A stretch of 64,000 nucleotides of DNA from positions 25,589 to 89,588 of the forward strand of contig SUUL01000003.1 in the NCBI GenBank assembly GCA_015062545.1, written 5' to 3'. This DNA comes from Alphaproteobacteria bacterium (GTDB taxonomy: Bacteria; Pseudomonadota; Alphaproteobacteria; Rs-D84). The translations under genes and the position numbers were made by a program. Shown piece after piece: positions 52,571 through 62,549 of this stretch (positions are counted from its first letter, which is position 1; the number at the start of each line of letters is the position of its first letter). The notes beneath the pieces are model-generated. The model ran no database searches, was not told where the DNA came from, and saw only the letters and a program-made list of their open reading frames with translations.

Positions 52571-54139
52571 ATGATTCAAAATAAACAAAATCTTTTCAGT
52601 ATTGCATTTTTTGTACTGGGGTCGGTCATATTAACATCTGCGGATGCGGCGGTCGTATCACGTGCTGGCAATCGCACATCTGTTGCCAGTCGCATGCCAA
52701 CTGTTACAACACGCACAAAAACGCTGGATACAACCGCGACACAAACGACCGTGGCGACCGAAACATCTGACACTGAAACATCTGATGTAATCATCGAAGA
52801 AGCAAGCGAAGAAGAAATTATTATTGAAAACAAGGCATCACAGTTCGATGAAATTCTTGGCAACACAACCGCAGATTCAGATTCTGACGATTCTGCATTG
52901 GCGGCACAAATACGTGCGCAACGCGATGCCATAGATGCACGCGATGCATCAAACATAGTCACAGCCAAAACAACCATATCACAAATCAGTGGTAAAAACA
53001 CATGTGACGAAACATTACGCGCATGTATGCAGGCCAAATGCGGCAATGATTATTCTAAATGTGCCGGTGACACAGATACATTATGGGGTGACAAAATGGA
53101 CTCATGTCGCCGCGACACAACCTGTACTGGTCACGAATACGCAATATTCACCCCTGAAATCAAGGCTGACCGCGACATGAACGCGCGCGTTGCCCAGTAC
53201 AATGCCATTGTTGACTGTGGAAACAAATACAACAGTTGCATTATTGAAAAATGCGGTACAACATTTTCACAATGTTTGGGTAAATCCGCCGGGGACAAAG
53301 CAATCCAGGATTGCTCCAAAATTGCAAAAGAATGTCAAGAACGTGATAGTGGCCTGGCTTCTCGCATGATGGGCGCATTTGGCACATTACGTCAGGATGC
53401 AGAAAAACAAGTTATCCGTGATGAAGAAAAACTTTACGCACTGCGTGACGAAATGGCAAACACATGCAAACGTCTGGGTGCAATGTTTGACGAACGCACA
53501 CTGGACTGTGTTTATACGGTAAACTTCTATGCCGGCGAAGACAACACATTATATGCATCTAAAAAGTTATATGCAGGTTCTACATTTAATTGCGAACCGA
53601 ATTGGTTTGGCATTGATGTAACAACATTTATGGAAAATGCATTCCGCTTAACTCGTGAACAAACTGCCGCATCATCTGCAATGTTGGGGGCCGGATTGGG
53701 TATCGGTGTTGGCGCGGTAACATCTGGGGCGATTGATCGTGCGGTTGATCGTACCAAGGCAGAAAAAGAATTAAAGAAAGCCAAAAAAGAAAACGATGAA
53801 GCCCAAGATGACGATGATAAATCTTCAACGAAAGAAGAAAGACAGGCAAACAGAGAAGAAAAGAAAGCTAAAAGACAAGCTGAAAAAGAAAAGAAAGCAC
53901 AAGATAAAGAAAACGAAAAATTCTTTAAAGATGCCGAAAAAGAAACCGAACAAGATCTGAAGAATATTACAAAAGAATACCAACAGCAACAAAAAGCAGA
54001 AAAAAAAGCTAACGCCCAAAAAGAAAAAGCTGAAAAACAAGAAGTTGCTGAACGAGAAAAGTTTCTAAAAGAAAGCGAAGATTGGCTAAAAAACAATCCA
54101 AATCCTCTAGAAACTCTACAATCAATACAAAAACAATAA
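52571..54139 (+). CDS. Secreted cysteine-rich protein with coiled-coil tail (522 aa), CX6C family member 2
   Basis: The signal peptide ends near LTSADA. A Thr/Glu-rich low-complexity region (to about residue 130) is followed by two cysteine modules of spacing C-x6-C-x4-C-x6-C (CDETLRACMQAKC and CGNKYNSCIIEKC), then a domain with YTVNFYAGEDNTLYASKKLY. A Gly/Ala-rich hydrophobic stretch (about 375-397, MLGAGLGIGVGAVTSGAI) precedes a very long Lys/Glu-rich coiled coil to the C-terminus. It is probably membrane-associated, with its coiled coil on one side. Gene pair with 51689-52552, closed by a terminator. Confidence 0.7.
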   Translation: MIQNKQNLFSIAFFVLGSVILTSADAAVVSRAGNRTSVASRMPTVTTRTKTLDTTATQTTVATETSDTETSDVIIEEASEEEIIIENKASQFDEILGNTTADSDSDDSALAAQIRAQRDAIDARDASNIVTAKTTISQISGKNTCDETLRACMQAKCGNDYSKCAGDTDTLWGDKMDSCRRDTTCTGHEYAIFTPEIKADRDMNARVAQYNAIVDCGNKYNSCIIEKCGTTFSQCLGKSAGDKAIQDCSKIAKECQERDSGLASRMMGAFGTLRQDAEKQVIRDEEKLYALRDEMANTCKRLGAMFDERTLDCVYTVNFYAGEDNTLYASKKLYAGSTFNCEPNWFGIDVTTFMENAFRLTREQTAASSAMLGAGLGIGVGAVTSGAIDRAVDRTKAEKELKKAKKENDEAQDDDDKSSTKEERQANREEKKAKRQAEKEKKAQDKENEKFFKDAEKETEQDLKNITKEYQQQQKAEKKANAQKEKAEKQEVAEREKFLKESEDWLKNNPNPLETLQSIQKQ

Positions 54140-54142
54140 AAA

Positions 54143-54172
54143 CATCCCCGCCCAACGGCGGGATTTTTATTA
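54143..54172 (+). terminator. Terminator of the cysteine-rich gene pair
   Basis: The stem ATCCC-c-GCC with GGC-GGGAT (54144-54165, one bulged C) is followed by a T-rich run. Confidence 0.65.
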
Positions 54173-54258
54173 TCATAATTCCCAGATAAAAATACAACTA
54201 TCAAGGCACGATTAACTATACGTTTATAAAATACGATTTAGCAGAATATCCATATTGC

Positions 54259-54579
54259 ATGACAATTTTAGCCAAATACAAAGCGCCAAAACACAAAGAA
54301 AACAACCGCGGTACGATCATTGTGTATCGCGGCACCAATATATCAGGCATGAACAATCATCGTACATTGATAAGACATGTAACGAAACACGAAATTGGCC
54401 CCGCACTGGATGTAAGCAAATCAGATTTGCAACGTTTTATCACACGCGCAAAATCCGCACAATTCTTCAATTTATTAGATTTGGCCGCAAAACGTATCGC
54501 CAACCAGTTACCAACAACAGATAACAGCGCACAAATCTATAATATGATTTATCGTATGGAACAAGAAAAACAGAAATAA
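54259..54579 (+). CDS. Small basic protein of unknown function (106 aa)
   Basis: A soluble basic protein with no signal peptide. Its coding frame is open from 54259 and ends at a convergent terminator. The N-terminal GTIIVYRGTNISGMNNHRTL and the following helices look globular. I recognise no family. There is no clear ribosome binding site, and the gene may be leaderless or start slightly inside. It stands out among exported neighbours as a probable cytoplasmic protein. Confidence 0.5.
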   Translation: MTILAKYKAPKHKENNRGTIIVYRGTNISGMNNHRTLIRHVTKHEIGPALDVSKSDLQRFITRAKSAQFFNLLDLAAKRIANQLPTTDNSAQIYNMIYRMEQEKQK

Positions 54580-54608
54580 AAAATCCCCCAGATGGGGGGA
54601 TTTTTACA
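54579..54608. terminator. Bidirectional terminator
   Basis: AATCCCCC (54582-54589) and GGGGGGATT (54594-54602) with an AGAT loop and A/T runs lie between the convergent 106-aa and 824-aa genes. Confidence 0.85.
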
Positions 54609-57078
54609 TCGGTATATCTTCACACTTTTCAATCGGATCATTGGTCGTACAACTGGTATTCCGGCTGTTATGGAACCAAGACTTGCTGCCCGTTGTTTTA
54701 CAACTTTGTGTAATAATGGTTGTACACAAATGACATATACGCGTTTCACGATTAAATATCGCCGTGGTCTGCTTTGTACCTGCCCCCAACGTTCCACTAC
54801 TTTTACCCAAGTAACCACCATTATTGTATGTTGCACCGCCTAAACTTACAACACCTGCACCACCCGATGCCAAATCTTCTGATGTCAACCCTGCCCCAAC
54901 ATCGTAACTGATTGCATACGGCGGTGCCAAATCAACATCTGGGCTGGCCAATGTGGTGGCACCTGTTTGCGCCATCTTTTGACACATATATTGCGCCAAA
55001 TCTGCAGATGCATCCTTGGTGGCATCAGAAATCATCTTATTAAAGCGTGCATTGTAATTATCTTGGGCCTGACGCAATGCCGCAACCGCAATCTGCATTT
55101 TCACTTGATTCAACAAATTCGGAAAGCGTGCAGTTGTTTTGTCGCCCTTCTTTCCTGTAATTTGTGATAAATCACGTCCATTTACGCAGAATTGAATTTC
55201 AGGGTCTTGTTCAATCATTTCAATCGTACGATTGATTGTTCCCGCAATATTATTCAATTCTTCTTCGATTGCAGCAATAATACCATCTGCGTTTTCAACA
55301 TCAGCATTACGTTCACGGATTTTCGTCAGATATTCTTGAACACCAATCTCACCTGGCCCTAATCTAACACTATTATCTTCCCCTTCATCACGTGTTAACC
55401 CCGATACATCCCCCATCTTGATTGAACCAAACGAAATCATACCTGTGACACGATATGTTGTTCCATCTTTTTGTGCCCGCAAAGAATTTGTACCGATTGT
55501 ATCATCAGACGCAAATTTATTACAGTCTGTTGTGCTGCCACAAATTTCTGCCATTTTGGTATCCACCAATTCCTGACATTGATCCAATGCAGCATTATCA
55601 ATATTCAAGTACAATCCCATCAACATAGAATCCAAATCATCCATTGAAAAACCTGGATTATTCGCCTTGCATACAACCAAACTGTCTATTGGGCAAATAT
55701 CGTGGATATAATCATAATCCATACCAATACAATTTTCAAAATTCGCCCCACAACGCGTATCTGCGGTAAAGCAATCCTTGACTTCCTGGGTACATGCATC
55801 GACACGCATTGCGGCCAATTTATCCTTTACATATCCCCAAATTAACGGTTCCATACGTTCACAAGGGTCAATTTCCACTTTACAGAAACTGCGCACCATA
55901 TCTGGTCGCGACAAACACGCATCCATTGTATCCACACCTTTGCCAACAATATCATCTTTACATGCCTTTTGGATACAGTCTGAAATATCTGTTAAACAAG
56001 ATTGACGGAACTTGGATTCCACCGAAGATTCCGCAACTTTGATTGTCGGTGCCGCTTCACGTAAAAAGGCCGGCCAAACCATATCGCGCACTGCAACACA
56101 CTGTCCCAAGACGTTTTCACAAATGATACGTTTGGAATTTAATATTTCCATTGTTGACGCTGTAATATCATACGTATTTACCGTTTCCACGGTTGTCCCA
56201 GCAGTACTGGCCGCTGTATTATTCTGCATATTTTCAGACGCGATTGTAAATACACAGTTTTCCCAATTTTTACCGCAAGCATCATCAGTCTGCATACACT
56301 TTTTGAATTCCACCATACATTGCCCTAAATCAAATTTATTGGCCTCATCAAAACTTTCTTTCAGTGCTTTGCGAACTTCACCTTCGGCGGCGGCCAAAGC
56401 CACTTCGGCTTCGGCTTTTTTATCTTTCAAACTGTTTTCATACCCTTTGCAATCGGATGTAATTTGTCTGGAATACATATTCCGCAACAATTTCATATCT
56501 GATTCACAAGATTCTGGTACCTGTTCCAAACACAAAGCCTCGGCTTCGGCATACAGTGCTGCACCATGCAAACTGGTAAAATCAACTTCAGTTTCTTCTT
56601 CTTCGTCATCATAATTTATTTCAAACATTGCCAATAAATCGGCACGTTTTTGTTCTTTCGAAGCCTCATCCACATCAATGATATTACCATCTTCATCGTA
56701 CTTACGTTCACCATTAAAGATAATATCTGCATTTGCACCGGCCTTGACTTTTTCCACTTCCACGGTGGCGATATTTTCTGCCCTGGCCAACATAGACTTT
56801 ATTTCTTCGAATTGTTTATCATATTGAATACTTAAATCACTGCAGGCACAGCTGCCACCACTTTCGTTTTCCGAGATACAAAATTGATCCATACACCCAT
56901 AATAAGCATCAAAACATTCCTGATCATACAATCCTGATGCATCCGCCTTGGTCCGAACAGACGTTCCTTTTTTCAGTGCGGACTGCGTTGAAGCGCTTTT
57001 TTTTACGGCAGCATTGGCATCTGTTCCAAATGCTATCAATGCCACTGCAGCCATACAAATAACACTTAATTTTTTCAT
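54604..57078 (-). CDS. Large secreted cysteine-rich protein (824 aa), CX6C family member 3
   Basis: The signal peptide MKKLSVICMAAVALIAFGTDANA and start 57078 (after GGAGAGGGATG) are clear. The signature is C55-x6-C62-x4-C67-x9-C77-x-C79-S (CFDAYYGCMDQFC), with spacing identical in the two other large paralogs. Then come LYAEAEALC, RQITSDCKGY, a coiled coil, and repeated modules CMVEFKKCMQTDDAC, CLTDISDCIQKAC and CTQEVKDCFTADTRC. The C-terminus has CHLC and ends IEKCEDIPM, nearly the same ending as the next gene. It is in an operon downstream of 57107-59290, with a 28-bp gap. Function unknown; probably a disulfide-stabilised periplasmic or surface scaffold. Confidence 0.75.
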   Translation of the reverse strand: MKKLSVICMAAVALIAFGTDANAAVKKSASTQSALKKGTSVRTKADASGLYDQECFDAYYGCMDQFCISENESGGSCACSDLSIQYDKQFEEIKSMLARAENIATVEVEKVKAGANADIIFNGERKYDEDGNIIDVDEASKEQKRADLLAMFEINYDDEEEETEVDFTSLHGAALYAEAEALCLEQVPESCESDMKLLRNMYSRQITSDCKGYENSLKDKKAEAEVALAAAEGEVRKALKESFDEANKFDLGQCMVEFKKCMQTDDACGKNWENCVFTIASENMQNNTAASTAGTTVETVNTYDITASTMEILNSKRIICENVLGQCVAVRDMVWPAFLREAAPTIKVAESSVESKFRQSCLTDISDCIQKACKDDIVGKGVDTMDACLSRPDMVRSFCKVEIDPCERMEPLIWGYVKDKLAAMRVDACTQEVKDCFTADTRCGANFENCIGMDYDYIHDICPIDSLVVCKANNPGFSMDDLDSMLMGLYLNIDNAALDQCQELVDTKMAEICGSTTDCNKFASDDTIGTNSLRAQKDGTTYRVTGMISFGSIKMGDVSGLTRDEGEDNSVRLGPGEIGVQEYLTKIRERNADVENADGIIAAIEEELNNIAGTINRTIEMIEQDPEIQFCVNGRDLSQITGKKGDKTTARFPNLLNQVKMQIAVAALRQAQDNYNARFNKMISDATKDASADLAQYMCQKMAQTGATTLASPDVDLAPPYAISYDVGAGLTSEDLASGGAGVVSLGGATYNNGGYLGKSSGTLGAGTKQTTAIFNRETRICHLCTTIITQSCKTTGSKSWFHNSRNTSCTTNDPIEKCEDIPM

Positions 57079-57106
57079 ATCATCCCTCTCCTGCAATAGA
57101 AAAACG

Positions 57107-59290
57107 TTACATATTTACGTCTTCACAACTTTCAATTTCCTGGCAGAAATCTTGTTTGCCACCGGCCAATGCACCACCGATACCTGCACCAACCGCGCCA
57201 ATAACACCACCAATCGCAGTTCCCCAACCGGCATTAACCATTGTTCCCATTGATGCACCTGCGGTCAAACCACCTGCTGCTGCTTTCAAGCCTGCAGATG
57301 CCTTGGATTCACCACCTGTTTCGCAAACCTGTTGCATACGACATACATGGCAATTACGCAACGATGGTTCAAATGCCACACTGCGGATATAGCTGTAATT
57401 CTTATTAGATTTATCCGGTGTTTCCACCTTGTAAGTATTATAACAGTTCTTTTCTGCTTCTTCTAAATCTTGTTGGCGCGACAGTTCCGCAATCTTTGAT
57501 TCCAGTTCACGCATTGCACGATTTTCCGCACCAATTTCCGCAATCAACTTGGCCGTGGTAAACACACTGTCACCCAAGCTTTTTTTGCCTGCAGGTTTTT
57601 CTGCATCGGCACACTTTGCAACCAAGGTATCCTGTTCAAATTGTTTAAAGAATTCTTCCACCGCAGTCTGGGCATTATCGCGCACCCGAACCCGCAACGC
57701 GGCCATATCCTGTTCATTTTCTGGGATTGTGGTCAACCCCATCACAGTATCATCAGACGGCAAACATGCCATATCTGTACCACAAACTTTGCCCAGTTGT
57801 TCACTAAAGTGATTTATGCACCCCTGCATCATCTGATAATCCATCTGCAACACAGCAGCCGAAACAATAACATCATATTGCGGTTCATTTTTACATGACG
57901 GGAACATATTCTGTGGACACAGTTCCACAATTTCATACGGTTTTTTACCGACACATTCCGGCGCAGTAAAGTTTTCGCCACATCTGTCGCGCAAACACGC
58001 ATCAACATCATTCTGACAGAATTGTGTGCGCAAATATCCCAATTTATCGTTAACAACCGTCTTCAATCCCGGAATCATCTCATCACATTCATCGATGATT
58101 GGACAAACACCTGCGGCGACATTAACATCTGACAAACACGCCGAATTTGTTGCGGTTGAACAACCGTCTTCCAAACAAACTTGAATCTTGGCCAAACATG
58201 TCTGACGTTGATATTTATCTGCATACTTTGCGGCATCAACCAAGATACTTTCAGATTCTGCTTCCCAGTCTTGTAAAACATAGTTCCGCACAGCCATACA
58301 TTGATCCAGAACATTTTCACACGCATTTGCACGCCGCCCCAACAAGTCTGCATCCAAACAGTTTTCAAAATTCGCGCCACACCCACCTTTGTCTGCGATA
58401 CACGCACGATAGGCCAACAAACATTCACCGCGGTTATACTTGTTTGTCGTATCCAACATTTCCAAACGCGCCTGACGAACGGCGGCTTCGGCGGTACGCT
58501 TGTTCGCTTGGGCATTTGTTTTTTGTTCTGTCAGATAAGAACTAAACGCCTTGCAATCCGCAGTTATTTGACGCATATACAGCATTTCTTCCATTTCTGC
58601 TTTGCCACCACACGCATCCAATTCCGATTCGCAAAATTCTGCTGCCATTGCATACAAATTATCCCCAATCATATCGTCCGAATCCAAAGCCTCATCTTCT
58701 TCATCAACGCTGCTGTTTATCCAGTCAGAAAAACTAATCCCCGATGCACGCGAACTTTTCTTGGCTGCTTCACTTTCACCAAAAACCAAACGTGCTTTGG
58801 CACCTAATTGTTCACGTTCAACACCTTCGGTATATAAATTATCTGCCTCTTCTTGGATTTTTTGGATTTCCAAAATTAAATCTTTGGATTTACTAATCGC
58901 ACTGGAACACGCACAACGATATCCTTCGGATTCATCTAACAAACAGAACTCATCCATACAGGCACGGTACGTTTCACGACAATCCGCACTGGGCTTTACA
59001 TCTTCTTTATCATTTTCATTGGTGTTATTATCATTATCCGACCCCGCCCCAGAATTATCACCACTTGCGCCACCATCAGATGTATTATTATCACCATCCG
59101 CACCAGATTCATCATCTGACACTGTAACATCTGCAACCTTGCTTATAACTTTGGCACTAATCGTAGGCATACGAGCCGCCGCCGCATTGACCCTGGAAAC
59201 CCCGACACGCGCATCCCCTTCGGAACGCGCCACCGCCAGTCCCAGACTGGGAACCAAAGCCAAAATTAATGCAACAATTCTAAAATTCAT
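57107..59290 (-). CDS. Large secreted cysteine-rich protein (727 aa), CX6C family member 4
   Basis: The signal peptide MNFRIVALILALVPSLGLAVA is followed by an Asp/Asn/Gly-rich linker (residues 55-100). The shared signature is C104-x6-C111-x4-C116-x9-C126-x-C128-S (CRETYRACMDEFC). Then come LYAMAAEFC, RQITADCKAF, a coiled coil and modules CLLAYRACIADKGGC, CLAKIQVCLEDGC and CQNDVDACLRDRC. Near the C-terminus are NCHVC, a Gly/Ala-rich stretch (about 675-710) that could be a membrane or glycine-zipper segment, and the ending IESCEDVNM. The ATG at 59290 follows AGGGTGG. It is the first gene of the operon with 54604-57078. No family known to me. Confidence 0.75.
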   Translation of the reverse strand: MNFRIVALILALVPSLGLAVARSEGDARVGVSRVNAAAARMPTISAKVISKVADVTVSDDESGADGDNNTSDGGASGDNSGAGSDNDNNTNENDKEDVKPSADCRETYRACMDEFCLLDESEGYRCACSSAISKSKDLILEIQKIQEEADNLYTEGVEREQLGAKARLVFGESEAAKKSSRASGISFSDWINSSVDEEDEALDSDDMIGDNLYAMAAEFCESELDACGGKAEMEEMLYMRQITADCKAFSSYLTEQKTNAQANKRTAEAAVRQARLEMLDTTNKYNRGECLLAYRACIADKGGCGANFENCLDADLLGRRANACENVLDQCMAVRNYVLQDWEAESESILVDAAKYADKYQRQTCLAKIQVCLEDGCSTATNSACLSDVNVAAGVCPIIDECDEMIPGLKTVVNDKLGYLRTQFCQNDVDACLRDRCGENFTAPECVGKKPYEIVELCPQNMFPSCKNEPQYDVIVSAAVLQMDYQMMQGCINHFSEQLGKVCGTDMACLPSDDTVMGLTTIPENEQDMAALRVRVRDNAQTAVEEFFKQFEQDTLVAKCADAEKPAGKKSLGDSVFTTAKLIAEIGAENRAMRELESKIAELSRQQDLEEAEKNCYNTYKVETPDKSNKNYSYIRSVAFEPSLRNCHVCRMQQVCETGGESKASAGLKAAAGGLTAGASMGTMVNAGWGTAIGGVIGAVGAGIGGALAGGKQDFCQEIESCEDVNM

Positions 59291-59365
59291 GAACACCACC
59301 CTACATTATAAACTACATACTATTTTATCAAACATTTGCCCTGCGCGCAAGCAGATAAAAACATC

Positions 59366-59394
59366 TTGATTTTTTTACCCAAAAACAATATCAT
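59366..59394 (+). promoter_or_regulatory. Promoter of infA
   Basis: TTGATT (59366-59371) and TATCAT (59389-59394) with a 17-nt spacer lie 30 bp before the ATG at 59425. Confidence 0.6.
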
Positions 59395-59424
59395 ATACCC
59401 CGACAAAACCCAGGGGATAACTTT

Positions 59425-59670
59425 ATGGCAAAAGATGACGTTATTGTTTTCAGTGGCACCGTAGAAGACAAATTACCAAACACCATGTTCCGTGTAAAAT
59501 TGGAAAACGGTCATGAAATTTTGGCAACTGTCTGCGGCAAAATGCGCAAGGCACGCATTTGGGTAAATGTCGGCGAACGCGTACGCGTTGAAATGACCCC
59601 TTATGATTTGGACAAGGGACGCATTACATTTGTAGAGCGCAATCGTCCATCTGCTGAAAACGCAAATTAA
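59425..59670 (+). CDS. infA: Translation initiation factor IF-1
   Basis: An 81-aa OB-fold factor that binds the ribosomal A site during initiation. [37 protein letters not shown] and [10 protein letters not shown] are diagnostic. The start follows AGGGGAT. Monocistronic, with a terminator. Confidence 0.96.
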   Translation: MAKDDVIVFSGTVEDKLPNTMFRVKLENGHEILATVCGKMRKARIWVNVGERVRVEMTPYDLDKGRITFVERNRPSAENAN

Positions 59671-59695
59671 AAAATGCCCAATCGGGCATTTTTAT
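59671..59695 (+). terminator. Terminator of infA
   Basis: ATGCCC (59674-59679) and GGGCAT (59684-59689) with an AATC loop are followed by a T run. Confidence 0.85.
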
Positions 59696-59767
59696 TTGTT
59701 CTTTTTCCCAGAATACCCCTTGTCTGATTTTCTTTTTTTTGATAACATTATATTTATAGTACCAAGG

Positions 59768-62485
59768 ATGAGAAAGGCATTATATTTTATCATGGCATTT
59801 TTCATCAGTATCGGCACGGCCGATGCTGCTGTTCGTGGTGCAAATTCCATCACACGCAACACATCAAAGACAAACACCGCCCGCCAATCGTCTGATTCGG
59901 TAACTGTTTCGCGCACAACGTCACGAACATCTGTGTTACCACGTGCCACATCCACACGTGCCACCATTACCCGCACGGCACAACAACCTGCGACCAATGC
60001 GCGCACTGCAACCACCCCCACAACGTCTGCACGTGGCACGGCACAAGCCACACGCGCAACCGCCAGACAAACGCGTTCTGTATCCACACACCCTGCCCGT
60101 GCGACCACCACAACCGCAACACTTACTGGGGCGTACGGCACCACGTATAACACATGTCGTGATGCGTATTTCACATGCATGGATCAATTCTGCACGACCG
60201 CAAATGATAAATATCGCAGATGTATATGCTCGTCCAAAATAGAGGAAATAAAATCACGCGAACACGCCTTGACCCAGTCATCATCACAATTACAAGATTT
60301 TCATGATTTGAATATATACGTCATTGATAAAACCGCAGCCGAGGTCAAGGCAATAACATCTGCAACGGCGGGTGAATCCGCCCAAGAAAATGCCCGCGAC
60401 ACATCTGACAGCGCAAAAAAACTGGCGGGCATCAGTGCGGTTTTGGCCAACACAAAAAAACAAGCCTTGTCAACCCAAGGCACACTTGACATCGCAGGCG
60501 ATATTTCTGCGATATGGAATTCAACTGATTTAATTGGGGGCACAAACATATCCAACCTGACAGGCGAAGCGTTATATAATGCTGTACACGCCCAATGTTC
60601 TGAAATGGTTGCATCACAATGCGGTTCTGAATCCACACGCAATATGGTTGTATCTGCATACGGCATGTACATTGAAAACGATTGTTCTGCATTAATCAAC
60701 AATCTGGACACACAGTTAACCACTGCCAACAGCAACATTCGCGCCACAGAACGCGAAATGAATTTGGCGCGTTTGGAAAACTATGATGCGCACAATTCAA
60801 CATCTATCCACGATTGCATTGCCCAGGTACGTTCCGACATAACCGCCAACACCGCATGTGGCACAGATTATGTTCACTGTTTGGACATAACAGGTCTGTA
60901 TTTGACATACGACACAGGCGAACCCATCTACAGCGAAAATTTTTTCCAACTAGAGGGGCAAATATCATTATCTGGCGACATATTAACGAACAAAACGAAT
61001 CGTTTATTGGTTGCAAAATTAAACTCTATGCGTGAATATGCTGAACGTGGTTTGGACACATGTCGTGATATATCTGATGCGGTATGGGATGAATTCATGC
61101 GCCAGGCAATTTCCGAAATCTATCAAGGTCAACACGACAGAATTCGTCAGGTAAAGAACGAATGTCTGGACGTGGTCAACAAATGCTATGACACCCAGAA
61201 TCAGCAATTACGCGACTTCAGCAACATTGACGAGAAATTAACTTTAGGCTCGCGCATGGAGTTATCCGAAGAAATGTGCCAAGAAAAATTAAACACCTGC
61301 AGCAACCTGTACGGTGGCGGTTCCCAGGGCTTGTCACTGTTGTTAAACACAATGCACGACATTACCGATCAAATGATTGGCAAACAGTGTTTGGCATCCT
61401 TGCGTGAATATATCGCCAACACCTGTGCTGTACCGGGCAACGACACCTTGCATGCAGCCCCATACGCATGCCGCATTTACGCACCAGGCGAACAAAGGTA
61501 TGCAACCAACCCAACCTGTAACAATCAAACTTCCTTAAACATAAACACCAACAACCCATTCCAAACCACCACGGAACAAACCACCGGATACATTTGTCCA
61601 ACACTTAAAACATACACATCATGCAAAGCAGGTTATGCGCTGGCCCGCAACGGCGTATATAACTACGACACCAGCACCCCAGGCAATACATGCCTGCGTT
61701 GCAACGAATTATTTACGTGTGATGGTGGCACCGCCAGACCTAAACCTATAGAACAAGACGAAATAGAAGCACAATGTGGCACAAACTATATCGGCAGTAT
61801 GTACCACAAATTGGCACGATACGCAATGGATACATGTGTTCGTCCATCAGAATCTGATAAAAGCAAAGAAATACCTGACACCATATTGCAAGACATCAAT
61901 ATTGTCATGGATGAAATGCATCAACAAATGTCCACCGAATTATCCAAGGAATGTGAACGTCTGGGCGGTATTTGGGTAAACTTAGTCTGGCAAGACAACA
62001 CAGACGGTAGCGCGAACGAGAATGCCCCCGATGGCAAACATGACACATCTGGTCTGATACAATTTGCAGAATTCTACAAAGAAACTGCCGCCAACACATC
62101 ATGGGGATATTGCACACCCAAAAACACAGAAAACGACAATGATGACAATATCGAAACAGTAACATATACAATATCTTTTAATTGGGACAAAACATTTCCT
62201 GACAATGGCACAAAACTGGACTGTAATATTGAAGGCCAAACCAACACATTAACATCTATCCAAGCAGATAGCGATCTTGGCACAATCACCCCCCCAGAAC
62301 AGCTAGCAAACACGATGTGCACATCCATAAATACCCCAGGAGCCCCGGTTACACACATCGGTTGGCGTAACGAGGCCAATACTATTTCATACAAATACGG
62401 GTCAAAACAATGGACAACACCTGATAACTATAATATCTCTGAAGACATCACCTTGTACCCTATGATAACCTTCCCTGTTCAGTAA
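59768..62485 (+). CDS. Large secreted cysteine-rich protein (905 aa), CX6C family member 5
   Basis: The signal peptide MRKALYFIMAFFISIGTADA is followed by a long Thr/Arg/Ala-rich linker (residues 25-120). The shared signature is C130-x6-C137-x4-C142-x9-C152-x-C154-S (CRDAYFTCMDQFC). Then come LYNAVHAQC, YIENDCSAL, a coiled coil and CIAQVRSDITANTACGTDYV-type modules. A C-terminal extension (about 600-905) has additional cysteine pairs (CRLCNEL-like CLRCNELFTC) and a last domain with TYTISFNWDKTFPDNGTKL, absent from the other paralogs. The start at 59768 directly abuts AAGG; a TATAGT box ends 8 nt before it, so the message may be leaderless. Function unknown. Confidence 0.73.
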   Translation: MRKALYFIMAFFISIGTADAAVRGANSITRNTSKTNTARQSSDSVTVSRTTSRTSVLPRATSTRATITRTAQQPATNARTATTPTTSARGTAQATRATARQTRSVSTHPARATTTTATLTGAYGTTYNTCRDAYFTCMDQFCTTANDKYRRCICSSKIEEIKSREHALTQSSSQLQDFHDLNIYVIDKTAAEVKAITSATAGESAQENARDTSDSAKKLAGISAVLANTKKQALSTQGTLDIAGDISAIWNSTDLIGGTNISNLTGEALYNAVHAQCSEMVASQCGSESTRNMVVSAYGMYIENDCSALINNLDTQLTTANSNIRATEREMNLARLENYDAHNSTSIHDCIAQVRSDITANTACGTDYVHCLDITGLYLTYDTGEPIYSENFFQLEGQISLSGDILTNKTNRLLVAKLNSMREYAERGLDTCRDISDAVWDEFMRQAISEIYQGQHDRIRQVKNECLDVVNKCYDTQNQQLRDFSNIDEKLTLGSRMELSEEMCQEKLNTCSNLYGGGSQGLSLLLNTMHDITDQMIGKQCLASLREYIANTCAVPGNDTLHAAPYACRIYAPGEQRYATNPTCNNQTSLNINTNNPFQTTTEQTTGYICPTLKTYTSCKAGYALARNGVYNYDTSTPGNTCLRCNELFTCDGGTARPKPIEQDEIEAQCGTNYIGSMYHKLARYAMDTCVRPSESDKSKEIPDTILQDINIVMDEMHQQMSTELSKECERLGGIWVNLVWQDNTDGSANENAPDGKHDTSGLIQFAEFYKETAANTSWGYCTPKNTENDNDDNIETVTYTISFNWDKTFPDNGTKLDCNIEGQTNTLTSIQADSDLGTITPPEQLANTMCTSINTPGAPVTHIGWRNEANTISYKYGSKQWTTPDNYNISEDITLYPMITFPVQ

Positions 62486-62499
62486 ATAACATCTCGCAG

Positions 62500-62528
62500 T
62501 TGTAAAACACAACAATCTATGATAGAAT
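62500..62528 (+). promoter_or_regulatory. Possible promoter of the 239-aa secreted protein gene
   Basis: TTGTAA (62500-62505) and TAGAAT (62523-62528) are 17 nt apart, with AAGAGAG before the ATG at 62550. Confidence 0.5.
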
Positions 62529-62549
62529 AAACACAAGAGAGAACCGAAC

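Noticed and set aside
53527..54204. 225-aa minus-strand Phe/Ser-rich frame
   Set aside because: Shadow of the Lys/Glu-rich coiled coil of the 522-aa protein.
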